From PALSA-555 sp963821325 (GTDB taxonomy: Bacteria > Actinomycetota > Acidimicrobiia > IMCC26256 > PALSA-555), in assembly GCA_963821325.1 (NCBI GenBank), contig CAWGDC010000006.1:434001-498000 (forward strand): a stretch of DNA of 64,000 bases, written 5' to 3'. The notes under the pieces were generated by a model. That model searched no databases, was not told the DNA's origin, and was given only the letters and a program-made list of their open reading frames with translations. Made by a program: the position numbers and the translations under genes. Positions 22,048 to 31,021 of this stretch are shown piece after piece (position 1 is the first letter of the stretch; every line of letters starts with the position of its first letter).

Positions 22048-23314
22048 ATGCAGTCCTTCCTGAACTCGATGTACAACGCGTTGGGCGCCGTGCTGGCGTT
22101 CATCTACTCGCTGGTGCCCAACCTCGGTGTGGCGATCATCCTCCTCACCCTCGTGGTGATGTTGATCCTTTACCCGCTCACCGCGAAGCAGGCGAAGTCG
22201 ATGCTCGCCATGCAGCGGGTGCAGCCGGAGATCAAGAAGCTGCAGGCGAAGTACAAGGGCGACCGCCAGAAGCTCAACGAAGAGATGATGAAGTTCTACC
22301 AAGAGAACAAGATCAACCCGCTGGCGGGTTGCTTGCCGCTCGTGGTGCAGCTGCCGATCTTCTTCGTGCTCTACCGGGTGCTGCGCACGCCGTGGCAGCA
22401 CGTCCCGAAGACCGGCTCCTTCACGCGGCTCTACAACGACATGTGCAGCCCGTTCGGCAGCCTGTGCGGCAAGGCCACCACCAAGCTCACGAGCGTCACA
22501 CTGGCCAGCGGCGTGACCAAGTCGATCCCCGCCGGCGGCGCGACCAGCCACCTGACCCACCTCAGCTTCCTCGGCGTGGACCTGGTCAAGACGGCGACCG
22601 ACACGAGCCTCTCGTTCACCGCCGCGATCCCCTACTTCGTCCTCGTCCTGCTCGTCGTGTTCACCGGATACCTGCAGACCAAGCAGGCGCAGGCCCGCAC
22701 CCCGGCCGCGAACAAGCAGATGAACAACGTCATGAAGATCCTCCCGGTCTTCTTCGGACTCATCTCGCTGAGCTTCCCGGCCGGCTTGGTCCTGTACTTC
22801 GTGGTGAGCAACACCTGGCGGGTCGGCCAGCAAGAGGTCGTGTTCCGACACATCGGCACGGCGGCGAGCCCCGGCCCGGGGAAGCTCGGCAGCGGCGGCC
22901 GCACCGCCACGGCCATCGATGTGACGAGCACGGAACGCAGCCCCGACGCCGGGGAGCCGTCGGGGACCAAGTCGGGCGACGGACACGGTGGCGGAAACGG
23001 CCAGACGCGGCCCGACGCGAACCGCAAGGCGGGGCGGCGGCCGCCGCCGAAGGCGGCACCGAAGCCGGCCTCGCGCCCGCCGGCGCCCCGGAAGGCCCCG
23101 AGCGCGGAGTGCGGCGGCCTCGCAGCGCGCGTTGATCCCCGAGGAGCGCCCCCCCGGGGGCGGCCTGCGCGCCATGTTCCAGCTACCGCCGCCGCCAGGC
23201 AACGGCGGTGCTCGGCCGTCATCGGCCCGACCCGCGGGCGCGGGTCCGGCCCGGAACGGCGGCGACCAGCCGCCGGGGCGCCAGCGCTCCAACAAGAAGA
23301 AGCGGAAGCGCTGA
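22048..23314 (+). CDS. yidC: Membrane protein insertase YidC, frame broken in the C-terminal tail near 23105
   Basis: Oxa1/YidC insertase without the large periplasmic domain, as in Gram-positive bacteria. Five membrane segments are visible within about residues 1-265. The cytoplasmic hairpin after the first helices reads QRVQPEIKKLQAKYKGDRQ. The tail is low-complexity and basic. The original frame runs past the expected end, while the adjacent frame gives a natural finish (SNKKKRKR then TGA at 23314), so one base is probably wrong near 23100-23112. The ATG follows a GAGAGG ribosome-binding site. Confidence 0.9.
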
Positions 23315-23324
23315 GGCCAACCCG

Positions 23325-24197
23325 ATGGAGTGGGTCGAGATCACGGGACGAACGGTCGAGGCGGCGCTGGACGTGGCGCTCGACACCCTGGGCGTCGACG
23401 AGGACGAGGTCGAGTTCGAGGTCCTCGAGGAGCCACGTACCGGGCTGCTGGGCCGACGCCCGGCCCGCATCCGGGCGCGAGTCCGGCCGATCTCCCGGGA
23501 GAAGCCGAACGAGCGGCACCGCCGGCCGCGCCGCACCCGCAGCGGCGGCGAATCGCGGGGCGGCGGGGAGTCCCGGGGCGCGAGCCGCGGTGAGGGGCGA
23601 GGCCGGGGGGCCCGAGGGTCCGTGGCCACCGAGCCGCGCGACGGCCGACGCCGGCCGGGCAGCGGCAGCCGGGGCCGGGGGACGGCGAGGCCCGCAGAGT
23701 CCGACGACGGCAAGAGGGAGGAACCGGTGAGCGAGGTGTCGGTGCAAGAGCAGGCACGGGAGGCTGAGGTGTTCACCCGTGGTCTCGTCGACGCCTTCGG
23801 CGCTCCGGCGACCGTGACCACCACGATCGACGAGGAGGGCGGGGTGCTGATCGACGTCACCGGGCAGGACCTCGGCCTGCTGGTCGGCCCGCGCGGCGTC
23901 ACGCTGCAGGCCATCGAGGAGCTGGTCCGCACCGTCGTGCAGCGCCGCACCGAAGGGCACGGCACTCGGATCAACGTCGACGTCGGCGGGTACCGGGCGA
24001 AGCGGCGGGCGGCGCTCGCCCGCTTCGCCGAGGAGCTGGCCGACCAGGTGCGAGAGAGCGGCCGGGACCAGGCGCTCGAGCCGATGCCCGCGTCGGACCG
24101 CAAGGTCGTCCACGACACGATCGCCGCCCTCGACGGCGTGGCCACCGTCTCGGAGGGCGAGGAGCCCCACCGGCGCGTCGTCGTACGCCCGGCGTAA
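23325..24197 (+). CDS. jag: Jag/KhpB RNA-binding protein (Jag-N, KH and R3H domains)
   Basis: RNA-binding protein usually encoded after yidC. The 290-residue product has a Jag-N domain (residues 1-50, starting EWVEITGRTVEAALDVAL), a long Arg/Gly-rich linker, then a KH domain (VTGQDLGLLVGPRGVTLQAIEEL) and an R3H domain (region ending RKVVHDTIAALDGV). The RG-rich linker is longer than usual and resembles RNA-binding RGG repeats. It starts ten bases after the yidC end. Confidence 0.9.
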   Translation: MEWVEITGRTVEAALDVALDTLGVDEDEVEFEVLEEPRTGLLGRRPARIRARVRPISREKPNERHRRPRRTRSGGESRGGGESRGASRGEGRGRGARGSVATEPRDGRRRPGSGSRGRGTARPAESDDGKREEPVSEVSVQEQAREAEVFTRGLVDAFGAPATVTTTIDEEGGVLIDVTGQDLGLLVGPRGVTLQAIEELVRTVVQRRTEGHGTRINVDVGGYRAKRRAALARFAEELADQVRESGRDQALEPMPASDRKVVHDTIAALDGVATVSEGEEPHRRVVVRPA

Positions 24198-24200
24198 CGG

Positions 24201-24815
24201 GTGACCGGCGCCCTGCGCGCCGCCGTCGAGCGCGCGCAGCGCCTCGGCTTCCTCGGACCAGGCCCTGTCGAGGCGCACCTCCGGCACGCCGGGTCGCTCG
24301 CGCGGTTGGCCGGCCCGCCACCGAGCGCCTTCCTCGACCTGGGCTCCGGCGGCGGCCTCCCCGGCCTCGTCCTCGCCCTCGACTGGCCGATGGCCCGCGT
24401 CGTGCTGCTCGACGCCCACCACCGGCGCGGCATCCATCTCGCGGCCGCCTGCGAGGAGCTCGGCATCGCCGAGCGGGTGTCCGTCGTCGTCGACCGGGCG
24501 GAGCACGCGGCGCACGACCCCCGCTGGCGAGGGCAGTTCCCGCTCGTCGTCGCCCGCGCCTTCGGTCCACCCGCGGTGACGGCCGAGTGCGCCGTCGGCT
24601 TCCTCGCCCCGGAGGGAATGCTCGTGGTCTCCGAGCCCCCCGGCGGCGATCCGAGGCGATGGGACGAGGAAGGGCTGCGCCGGCTGGGGCTCGGGTCACC
24701 CGACGTCGTGACCGGGGACGACGCCTCCGCCGCTCGCCTCCGCTTGGAGCACTCACCGGCCGATCGGTGGCCCCGCCGGACCGGGGTGCCGAGCCGCCGC
24801 CCGCTCTGGCGCTGA
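24201..24815 (+). CDS. rsmG: 16S rRNA (guanine527-N7)-methyltransferase RsmG
   Basis: S-adenosylmethionine-dependent methyltransferase of 204 residues. The SAM-binding motif FLDLGSGGGLPGL and the later LLDAHHRRG are typical. It begins three bases after jag, in the usual yidC-jag-rsmG-parA order. Compared with most RsmG proteins the N-terminal helical part is short. No frame problem is seen. Confidence 0.88.
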   Translation: MTGALRAAVERAQRLGFLGPGPVEAHLRHAGSLARLAGPPPSAFLDLGSGGGLPGLVLALDWPMARVVLLDAHHRRGIHLAAACEELGIAERVSVVVDRAEHAAHDPRWRGQFPLVVARAFGPPAVTAECAVGFLAPEGMLVVSEPPGGDPRRWDEEGLRRLGLGSPDVVTGDDASAARLRLEHSPADRWPRRTGVPSRRPLWR

Positions 24816-24962
24816 GCGCGGGCGTGGCTGGCCGGGCACCTCCGGGTTCGCTCGACCACGCGACACGAGCAGTTGGTCCCCCGAGAGGGGGTCGCGAACC
24901 CGCCCTCGGGCCGCCGAGGCCGAACCGGAGGGACGGGAGGGCCGAAACCGGCCCCGCCATGA

Positions 24963-25081
24963 GTTCCACGTGGAACGCGCCGGGGGAGTGACGGCTGGGG
25001 TTCCACGTGGAACGGGCCGGGTGGGGGGAGCGGGTTCCACGTGGAACGGGCCGGGGTGGGGGACCAGGTTCCACGTGGAAC
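24963..25081. other. parS: Cluster of four parS-like palindromes (ParB binding)
   Basis: The 14-bp perfect palindrome GTTCCACGTGGAAC occurs four times: 24963-24976, 25000-25013, 25034-25047 and 25068-25081, at steps of 37, 34 and 34 bp. The classical parS core is GTTTCACGTGAAAC; here the fourth base and its symmetric partner are changed (T to C, A to G) in all four copies. The cluster fills the 388-bp gap between rsmG and parA. The rest of the gap (24816-24962 and 25082-25203) shows nothing I can name. Confidence 0.85.
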
Positions 25082-25203
25082 CCGGAACGCAGGAGGCCGA
25101 GGGAGGAGAGTCTGGTCAAGCGGCGCTCGGCGGCGTATCCTCTAAACCCCAGCCTCAAGTCGACGTCGAGGCTCGCGCCGCCAGGCGCGGGCAGGGAGCG
25201 GCA

Positions 25204-26097
25204 GTGAGCGACACCAGGCTCGACGACGAGCAAGCCGAGCCGCGGCTGCCCGACGGTCCCATCCTCGACCCGGACACGATGCCGACGGGCGGATCGGCCC
25301 GGTCGGTGCGTCCGCTCGAGATGCCGAGCGTGCTCGCCATCGCCAACCAGAAGGGCGGGGTCGGCAAGACCACGACCGCCGTCAACCTGGGTGCCGCGCT
25401 CGCGGAGGCCGGCTTCCGGCTCCTCGTCGTGGACCTGGACCCGCAGGGCAACGCGTCCACCGGGCTCGGGCTGAACCCCCGCGACGTGAGCAGCTCGATC
25501 TACGACGTGATCCTGGGCGACCTGCCGCTCGAGGACTGCATCGAGCCGACGAGCCTGAAGAACCTGTTCGTCGCCCCGGCGACCATCGACCTGGCCGGCG
25601 CCGAGATCGAGCTCGTCGCCCAGATGAGCCGCGAGCTGCGGCTGCGCCGCGCCATCGACTCGGTCCGTGACCAGTACGACCTGGTGCTCATCGACTGCCC
25701 ACCGTCGCTCGGGCTGCTCACCGTGAACGGCCTCGCGGCCGCCGACGACGTCATCGTGCCGATCCAGTGCGAGTACTACGCGCTGGAGGGACTCGGCCAG
25801 CTGCTGCGCAACGTGGCGTTGGTGCACGCCAACTTGAACCCGTCGCTCGAGGTGCGCGGCATCGTGCTCACCATGTACGACGCGCGGACCAAGCTCGCCG
25901 ACCAGGTCGAGGCCGAGGTGCGCGAGTACTTCGGCCCCCGCGTCTACCAGACCGTCGTGCCCCGCACGGTGCGTCTCTCCGAGGCGCCGTCCTTCGGCCA
26001 GCCGATCATCGTGTTCGACTCGACGTCCCGCGGCGCCCGCGCCTACCGGGAGCTGGCGAAGGAGGTGAGCCATGGCGCGACCCGGCGGGCTCGGTAA
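25204..26097 (+). CDS. parA: Chromosome-partitioning ATPase ParA
   Basis: Deviant Walker-type ATPase that moves ParB-bound origins. The 297-residue protein has a 40-residue polar leader, the Walker A KGGVGKTTT with both lysines, LVVDLDPQGNAS, and the LIDCPPSLGLLT motif. The GTG at 25204 is preceded by GGGAG. The frame is also open further upstream through the parS cluster, but that part is just the palindromes being read and is not expected to be translated. Confidence 0.95.
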   Translation: MSDTRLDDEQAEPRLPDGPILDPDTMPTGGSARSVRPLEMPSVLAIANQKGGVGKTTTAVNLGAALAEAGFRLLVVDLDPQGNASTGLGLNPRDVSSSIYDVILGDLPLEDCIEPTSLKNLFVAPATIDLAGAEIELVAQMSRELRLRRAIDSVRDQYDLVLIDCPPSLGLLTVNGLAAADDVIVPIQCEYYALEGLGQLLRNVALVHANLNPSLEVRGIVLTMYDARTKLADQVEAEVREYFGPRVYQTVVPRTVRLSEAPSFGQPIIVFDSTSRGARAYRELAKEVSHGATRRAR

Positions 26098-26974
26098 GGG
26101 TCTCGGCGCGCTCATCCCCAGCCCCGCCGCTGACCGGGGCAACGCCGCGACCGGCCCCGGCCTCCAAGAGCTCCCAATTGCCGCGATTCGCCCAAACCCC
26201 TATCAACCACGCGACCGCTTCGACGAAGAGGGGCTCGGCGCGCTGGCCGATTCGATCCGCGAGGTGGGGCTGCTCCAGCCGGTGCTCGTCCGCCCGGCGG
26301 GGGACGGCTACGAGCTCGTGGCCGGGGAGCGGCGCTGGCGCGCCGCGCACCGCGCCGGCCTCCAGTCCATCCCGGCGATCGTGCGCCAGACCGAGGACCG
26401 TCGGGCGCTGCAAGCGGCGCTCGTCGAGAACCTCCAGCGCGACGACCTGAACCCGCTGGAGGAGGCCGCGGCGTACCAGCAGATGATCGAGGACTTCTCG
26501 ATGACGCACGACCAGGTCGCGTCGACCGTCGGGCGGAGCCGGGCCGCGGTCACGAACACGATGCGGCTGCTTGCAGCTGCCGCCGTCGATCCAACGTGCG
26601 CTCCGCGAGGGACGTCTGTCGATGGGGCACGCGCGCGCGCTGCTCGGCACCCCGGACCGCGCGTTCCAAGAGGCGCTCGCGCGACACGCGCGGTGAAAGA
26701 GGATCTGTCGGTGCGCGCCGTGGAGGACGCGGTGCGCGCCCGCAACGACGACGGCGACGCCGAGCGTTCCACGCGCGCCCCGGCGCGCATGCGCCCGCCG
26801 GGGCTGCTTCAGCTCGAGGAGCTGCTCGGCGACCACCTCGAGACGCGCGTCAAGATCCGGCTCGGGGGCGGCGGGAAAGGTGCGCTCACCGTGGAGTTCG
26901 CCGGCCTCGACGACCTCGAGCGCATCTACAAGCGCATGACCGACGGGCGCAGCGCGAGCGCTGCGTCCGCGTAG
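26072..26974 (+). CDS. parB: Chromosome-partitioning protein ParB, with two compensating frame breaks
   Basis: Binds parS, spreads using CTP, and stimulates ParA. The N-terminal CTP/ParA region is intact (LGKGLGALIP, NPYQPRDRFDEE, ELVAGERRWRAA, VENLQRDDLNPLEEA). After NTMRLL the reading moves to another frame from about 26573 (an extra G in CTTGCAGCTG), giving the expected QLPPSIQRALREGRLSMGHARALLG in the shifted frame. It returns to the first frame near 26690, before VKEDLSVRAVEDAV. Two opposite indels inside a conserved DNA-binding domain point to sequence error. The start overlaps the parA end by 26 bases. Confidence 0.88.
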   Translation: MARPGGLGKGLGALIPSPAADRGNAATGPGLQELPIAAIRPNPYQPRDRFDEEGLGALADSIREVGLLQPVLVRPAGDGYELVAGERRWRAAHRAGLQSIPAIVRQTEDRRALQAALVENLQRDDLNPLEEAAAYQQMIEDFSMTHDQVASTVGRSRAAVTNTMRLLAAAAVDPTCAPRGTSVDGARARAARHPGPRVPRGARATRAVKEDLSVRAVEDAVRARNDDGDAERSTRAPARMRPPGLLQLEELLGDHLETRVKIRLGGGGKGALTVEFAGLDDLERIYKRMTDGRSASAASA

Positions 26975-26975
26975 C

Positions 26976-27971
26976 TCAGGGCAGCGCGACCGCGGGTTCC
27001 TCGACGGCCCGACGGACCCCACGCACGATCGCCCGGCCGACCCCGCCCGCGCTGGCGACCACCCCGCGCATCGCGGCGACGTCGCCGTCGGGCACGACCT
27101 CGCACACCACGGCGGCCATGCGGGTCTCGCGCAGCGCCGCGTAGGTCTGCCCGGAGACGCCCACCTCGATGGGCAGCACGCCCCGCAGCTCGTCGTGGAT
27201 GGCGCACGCCACCGCGTGCCCCGCCTCGGAGCGGAACCGACCCGACGCGAAGTAGGCGCAGCGGCAGCCGACCGAGTCGCCCGGCCGGAGGCCGAGGAAC
27301 AGGTGGGCGTCGAAGCGGTTGGCGCCGGCGGCGAGGAGGGAGTCCTCGGCGCCCGACGCGTCGAGGAGCACCTGGGCGCCGGCGTCGAGCAGCCCCCGGG
27401 TGACCTCCTCGCCGAGCACGGCCAAGCCCGGGGCGGCGGCGATGTAGGCCCGGTGACCCGCGAGGCGCTGGCGGTCGCGGCGCAGCTGGTCCCGCTCACG
27501 GACCGAGGCGATCGACCCGTCGGCCATCGTCCCGACCCGGCCGAGGGCGGCCACCGTGGCGGGCCCGCAGATCCCGTCGGCGGCGATGCCCGCGTCGTGC
27601 TGGAAGGCACCGACGGCCCGGCACGTGTCCTCGCCGAGGATCCCGTCCTCGCGGCCGGCGTCGAAGCCGAGCGCGTTCAACTGGCGTTGCAGGTCGAGGA
27701 CGTCGTCGCCGCGCACCATCGGGCGGCGTAGGTACAAGAGGCGGTCCCCGAGCCGGTAGCCGCTCTCGACGAGCGCCGACCAGGTCTGGCGGCCCACGAC
27801 GCCGTCGACGCGCAGCCCCCGGGCGGCTTGGAAGGCCTGGACCGCGGCGCCGGTGCCGGCGTCGTACTCGCCCATCGGGTCGGGGGCGACGGGATGGCCG
27901 CCCGCCGTGAGGCGCCGCTGCAGGTCACGGACCGCCTCCCCGCGGGCGCCGGCCCGCAACGGCGTCGGCAC
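26976..27971 (-). CDS. cwlM: CwlM-like protein: two peptidoglycan-binding domains and a degenerate amidase domain
   Basis: The 331-residue product has two PG_binding_1 domains (about residues 6-70 and 85-150) and a C-terminal domain shaped like zinc amidase_3. The amidase zinc residues are missing: the usual DPGHGG start reads AAAPGLAV, and the SIHAN strand reads LGLRP. Only the late Glu (CEVV) looks kept. There is no signal peptide. In Mycobacterium, CwlM at the same place (next to trxC, trxB2, parB) is a cytoplasmic regulator of MurA, phosphorylated by PknB. The same role is inferred here. The stop is one base from that of parB. Confidence 0.8.
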   Translation of the reverse strand: MPTPLRAGARGEAVRDLQRRLTAGGHPVAPDPMGEYDAGTGAAVQAFQAARGLRVDGVVGRQTWSALVESGYRLGDRLLYLRRPMVRGDDVLDLQRQLNALGFDAGREDGILGEDTCRAVGAFQHDAGIAADGICGPATVAALGRVGTMADGSIASVRERDQLRRDRQRLAGHRAYIAAAPGLAVLGEEVTRGLLDAGAQVLLDASGAEDSLLAAGANRFDAHLFLGLRPGDSVGCRCAYFASGRFRSEAGHAVACAIHDELRGVLPIEVGVSGQTYAALRETRMAAVVCEVVPDGDVAAMRGVVASAGGVGRAIVRGVRRAVEEPAVALP

Positions 27972-27976
27972 GCCGC

Positions 27977-28312
27977 TCAGGCGACGAACTCGGCGAGCTC
28001 CTGGAGGAGCTGAGCCTTGCCCTTCGCGCCCACCAGCCGCCGGGCCTCCTGGGAGGACTCGCCGGGCTTGAAGACGAGCAGCGTCGGGATGCTCATCACG
28101 TTGTACCGCATCGCCGTGTTCGGGTTCTCGTCGACGTTGAGCTTCGCGATCCGAAGCTTCCCGCCGTTCTCGTTGGCGAGCTCCTCGAGGACGGGCGCGA
28201 TCATCTTGCAGGGCCCGCACCACTCGGCCCAGAAGTCGACGAGGACCGGCTGGTCGGAGCCGCTGATCGTTTCGTCGAAGGTCGCATCGGTGAGTTTCGT
28301 GATGTCGGACAC
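27977..28312 (-). CDS. trxA: Thioredoxin
   Basis: Disulfide reductase of 111 residues with the active site WCGPC in FWAEWCGPCKMIAP and the conserved cis-Pro segment SIPTLLVF. The GTG start is chosen because AGGTAGAGG lies just upstream and the protein then begins SDITKLTDATFD; an ATG far upstream (28462) would add an unlikely tail. It follows trxB and precedes cwlM, the order also seen in mycobacteria. Confidence 0.95.
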   Translation of the reverse strand: MSDITKLTDATFDETISGSDQPVLVDFWAEWCGPCKMIAPVLEELANENGGKLRIAKLNVDENPNTAMRYNVMSIPTLLVFKPGESSQEARRLVGAKGKAQLLQELAEFVA

Positions 28313-28394
28313 ACCTCTACCTTTCGGCTGGGACTCGCCGTAGCCCAGCGAGTGTACTGAGGAGGTAACCGCGCGGCGCTGGCCGCGCATTCCG

Positions 28395-29336
28395 TCACCC
28401 GACCGGGTGGTGCTCCCGGGCCGCGAGCCACCGCTCCGCCTCAATCGCCGCCATGCAGCCACTGCCCGCCGCGGTCACCGCCTGACGGAAGACATGGTCC
28501 TGGACGTCGCCCGCGGCGAACACGCCCTCGACCGACGTCCGGGTGGAGTCGCCGCCGGTCACGACGTAGCCGCCCTCGTCGAGATCGAGCTGGTCGCGGA
28601 CCAGCGCCGTGTTCGGGTCGTGGCCGATGGCGACGAACACCGCACCGACCTCGAGGTCCGACCGCCCGTCGGTCGTCGTGTCGCGGAGCCGGACCCCGTC
28701 CACCGACCCGTTGCCGAGCACCTCCTCGACGACGGCGTTCCACCGGAACGTGATCTTGGGGTTCGCCGCGGCCCGGTCCGCCATGATCGCCGAAGCGCGC
28801 AACTGGTCCCGCCGGTGGATGACGGTGACCTCGGTCGCGAACTTCGTGAGGAACATCGCCTCCTCGAGCGCCGAGTCGCCGCCCCCGACGACGGCGAGGG
28901 GCTTCCCGCGGAAGAAGAAGCCGTCGCAGGTCGCGCACGTCGACACGCCGCGGCCGAGGAGGCGACGCTCCGATTCGAGGCCGAGCATCCGCGCCGTCGC
29001 GCCCGTGGCGAGGACCATGGCGTCGCCGCGGTACTCCCGCTCGTCGACCCACGCCCCGAACGGTGGGCCGCTCAAGTCGAGGCGGTCCGCGTCGGCGGTC
29101 ACGAACTCGGCGCCGAACCGGGCGGCCTGCTCGCGGAACTTCGTCATCAGCTCCGGTCCGAGGATCCCGTCGGGGAAGCCGGGGTAGTTCTCGACGTCGC
29201 TGGTCAACATGAGCTGCCCGCCGGCGGCGAGGCCTTCGATCACGATCGGGTGCAGGTTGGCGCGCGCCGCATACACCGCCGCGGTCAGCCCCGCCGGACC
29301 CGACCCCACGATCACCAGGGGCACGGTGTCGGTCAT
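28395..29336 (-). CDS. trxB: Thioredoxin reductase
   Basis: FAD/NADPH enzyme that reduces thioredoxin. The 313-residue product has the FAD motif GSGPAGLTAAVYAARA, the redox-active CATC in STCATCDGFFF, the NADPH motif GGGDSALEEA, and GVFAAGDVQD near the end. The ATG at 29336 gives the usual N terminus. It lies 22 bases after the small holin-like gene and 82 bases before trxA. Confidence 0.95.
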   Translation of the reverse strand: MTDTVPLVIVGSGPAGLTAAVYAARANLHPIVIEGLAAGGQLMLTSDVENYPGFPDGILGPELMTKFREQAARFGAEFVTADADRLDLSGPPFGAWVDEREYRGDAMVLATGATARMLGLESERRLLGRGVSTCATCDGFFFRGKPLAVVGGGDSALEEAMFLTKFATEVTVIHRRDQLRASAIMADRAAANPKITFRWNAVVEEVLGNGSVDGVRLRDTTTDGRSDLEVGAVFVAIGHDPNTALVRDQLDLDEGGYVVTGGDSTRTSVEGVFAAGDVQDHVFRQAVTAAGSGCMAAIEAERWLAAREHHPVG

Positions 29337-29358
29337 CGGCCCCTCCTCTCCGGCGCGG

Positions 29359-29640
29359 TCACTCCGCGCGTTTCGTGCGCCTCGACCAGCAGAACCCGCC
29401 ACCGACGACGAGCATTCCGCCGACGATCAGGTAGGCGATCCAGGTGCGGCCGGTCAGGATCACCAAGCCACGGAACGCCCCCAGGGCGAGGAGGACGAGC
29501 GCCGTCCCGACGAAGAACGCGACGAGGAGGCCGTAGACGACGGCCCGGGTCGCCCGCTGGGCGGGGACGACGGTCCGCTCGCGGACGGCCGCGACCGCGG
29601 CCTCGATCGCGTCGGCGGCTTGGGTGGTCCAGTCGGCCAT
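29359..29640 (-). CDS. Small membrane protein, holin-X/phage-holin-like
   Basis: The 93-residue product has an amphipathic N terminus followed by two membrane helices (about residues 34-55 and 64-83) and an RRTKR tail, the layout of small bacterial proteins often labelled phage holin family. There is no phage gene nearby, so a lysis role is unlikely. It probably shares a transcript with trxB, 22 bases downstream. The 237 bases upstream, up to the kinase gene, show no gene. Confidence 0.6.
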   Translation of the reverse strand: MADWTTQAADAIEAAVAAVRERTVVPAQRATRAVVYGLLVAFFVGTALVLLALGAFRGLVILTGRTWIAYLIVGGMLVVGGGFCWSRRTKRAE

Positions 29641-29877
29641 CTGCTCTCGATGGTGAGCCGGTCAGGGTGTCGGAGCGTACCCAAGTCGCCACGCCGCGAC
29701 CCGGGCCGCGGTCGGCCGACGACCGCGACCACGCCGTCGTGCCCCGGACGGCATCGGCGAGACGACCGCTCCGAGCATCAACGCAGGCGCGATCACGGGC
29801 AGCACGTCCGGTGGGATGGCACCGTGCGGGAAGCGGTACGCACACGGTCAGCGCCCGGCCCGGGCGGCGGGCGACGG

Positions 29878-30948
29878 TCAGCGGGCGGTCGACCGGGCGG
29901 CCGGAGGCGGGCGCGTCGCCGCGCCGGCGTCGGCGGCCCGCACGAGCAGGTAGCCGGCGGCCGCGCCCACGACGAACAGCATGACGGCGAGCGCGGCGAT
30001 CGGCCCCCGACGACGTCGACGTGGCGGCGGCGCAGCCCGTCGGCGGGTCGGCACGGGTTCGGGCGGGGGCATCGCGACGGTGCGGGTCCCCTCGACGCGG
30101 GGCCGCTCGGGGGCGGGGTCGCGGGGACGGTCGGACAGGAACTCGGCGACGGCCCGCGCCGTCGGCGGCCGGTCCGCGGGTTCAAGCGCGAGGCAGGCCA
30201 TGACCAGGCGGGCCAGCCCGGCCGGGACGTCCGGTCGCAGCTGGCGGATCGGGGCCGGCGGGTTGCTCAGCCGGGCGAGCGCGACGGCCATCTCGGTGTC
30301 GCCGTGGAACGGCAGCTCGCCGGCGAGCATCTCGTAGAGGACGAGCCCGAGCGCGTACAGGTCGGTCCGCGGATCGACCGGCTCGCCGCGCAGCTGCTCC
30401 GGTGCCAGGTAGCGGGCGGTGCCCACCACCGTGCCGGTGCGGGTCAGCTCGGCGCCCGCGCCGGCCTTCGCGATCCCGAAGTCGGTGACCTTCACCGGCC
30501 CGGTCGCGGGGACGAGCACGTTCGCCGGCTTCACGTCCCGGTGGACGATGCCCTCCCGGTGCGCGGCGGCGAGGGCCGACGCCACCTCTCGGGCGATCCG
30601 GACCGACTCGACGATCGGGAGGCGCCCTTGCAGGTCGAGGATCCGGCGCAGGGTGGGCCCGTCGACGAACTCCATGACGATGTAGCCGACGCCGTCGTCG
30701 TCGCCGGTGTCGTAGGTGGCCACGATGAACGGGTCGGCGAGGCGGGCCGCGGCGACGGCCTCGTTGCGGAACCGGGCGCGGAGCGCCTCGTCGAACGCGA
30801 GCTCCGGATGGAGGATCTTCACCGCGACCCGGCGGGCCAGCAGCGTGTCCTCCCCGACCCAGACGGTCGCCATGCCGCCCCGGGCGATCGGGCCGACCAG
30901 CCGGTAGCGGCCGTCGAGCATCCGGCCGGGCGCGGGCGGGTCGGACAC
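29878..30948 (-). CDS. Ser/Thr protein kinase with C-terminal membrane helix
   Basis: A 356-residue kinase with an intact catalytic core: glycine loop ARGGM, VAVK, HRDVKPAN, DFG and APE. After a Pro/Arg-rich linker there is one membrane helix (about residues 315-338) and a short outer tail, so unlike PknB it has no sensory PASTA repeats. It sits in the trxB-murJ region. In Mycobacterium the MurJ protein carries a pseudokinase domain; here an apparently active kinase is a separate gene nearby. Its targets are unknown. Confidence 0.9.
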   Translation of the reverse strand: MSDPPAPGRMLDGRYRLVGPIARGGMATVWVGEDTLLARRVAVKILHPELAFDEALRARFRNEAVAAARLADPFIVATYDTGDDDGVGYIVMEFVDGPTLRRILDLQGRLPIVESVRIAREVASALAAAHREGIVHRDVKPANVLVPATGPVKVTDFGIAKAGAGAELTRTGTVVGTARYLAPEQLRGEPVDPRTDLYALGLVLYEMLAGELPFHGDTEMAVALARLSNPPAPIRQLRPDVPAGLARLVMACLALEPADRPPTARAVAEFLSDRPRDPAPERPRVEGTRTVAMPPPEPVPTRRRAAPPPRRRRRGPIAALAVMLFVVGAAAGYLLVRAADAGAATRPPPAARSTAR

Positions 30949-31021
30949 GAATCGCCACGCTACCCAGCCACCGGCCCGGCGATGGCCGCGCCCCAGCGGG
31001 TCCGGCCGGCGTCAGTCGGGG

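Noticed and set aside
24970..25203. N-terminal extension of ParA through the parS cluster
   Set aside because: The frame is open only because the palindromes contain no stop; ParA homologues start near 25204 and the region is needed as a binding site.
26573..26690. Programmed frameshifting in parB
   Set aside because: There is no slippery heptamer or downstream structure, and two opposite shifts with full conservation fit indel errors better.
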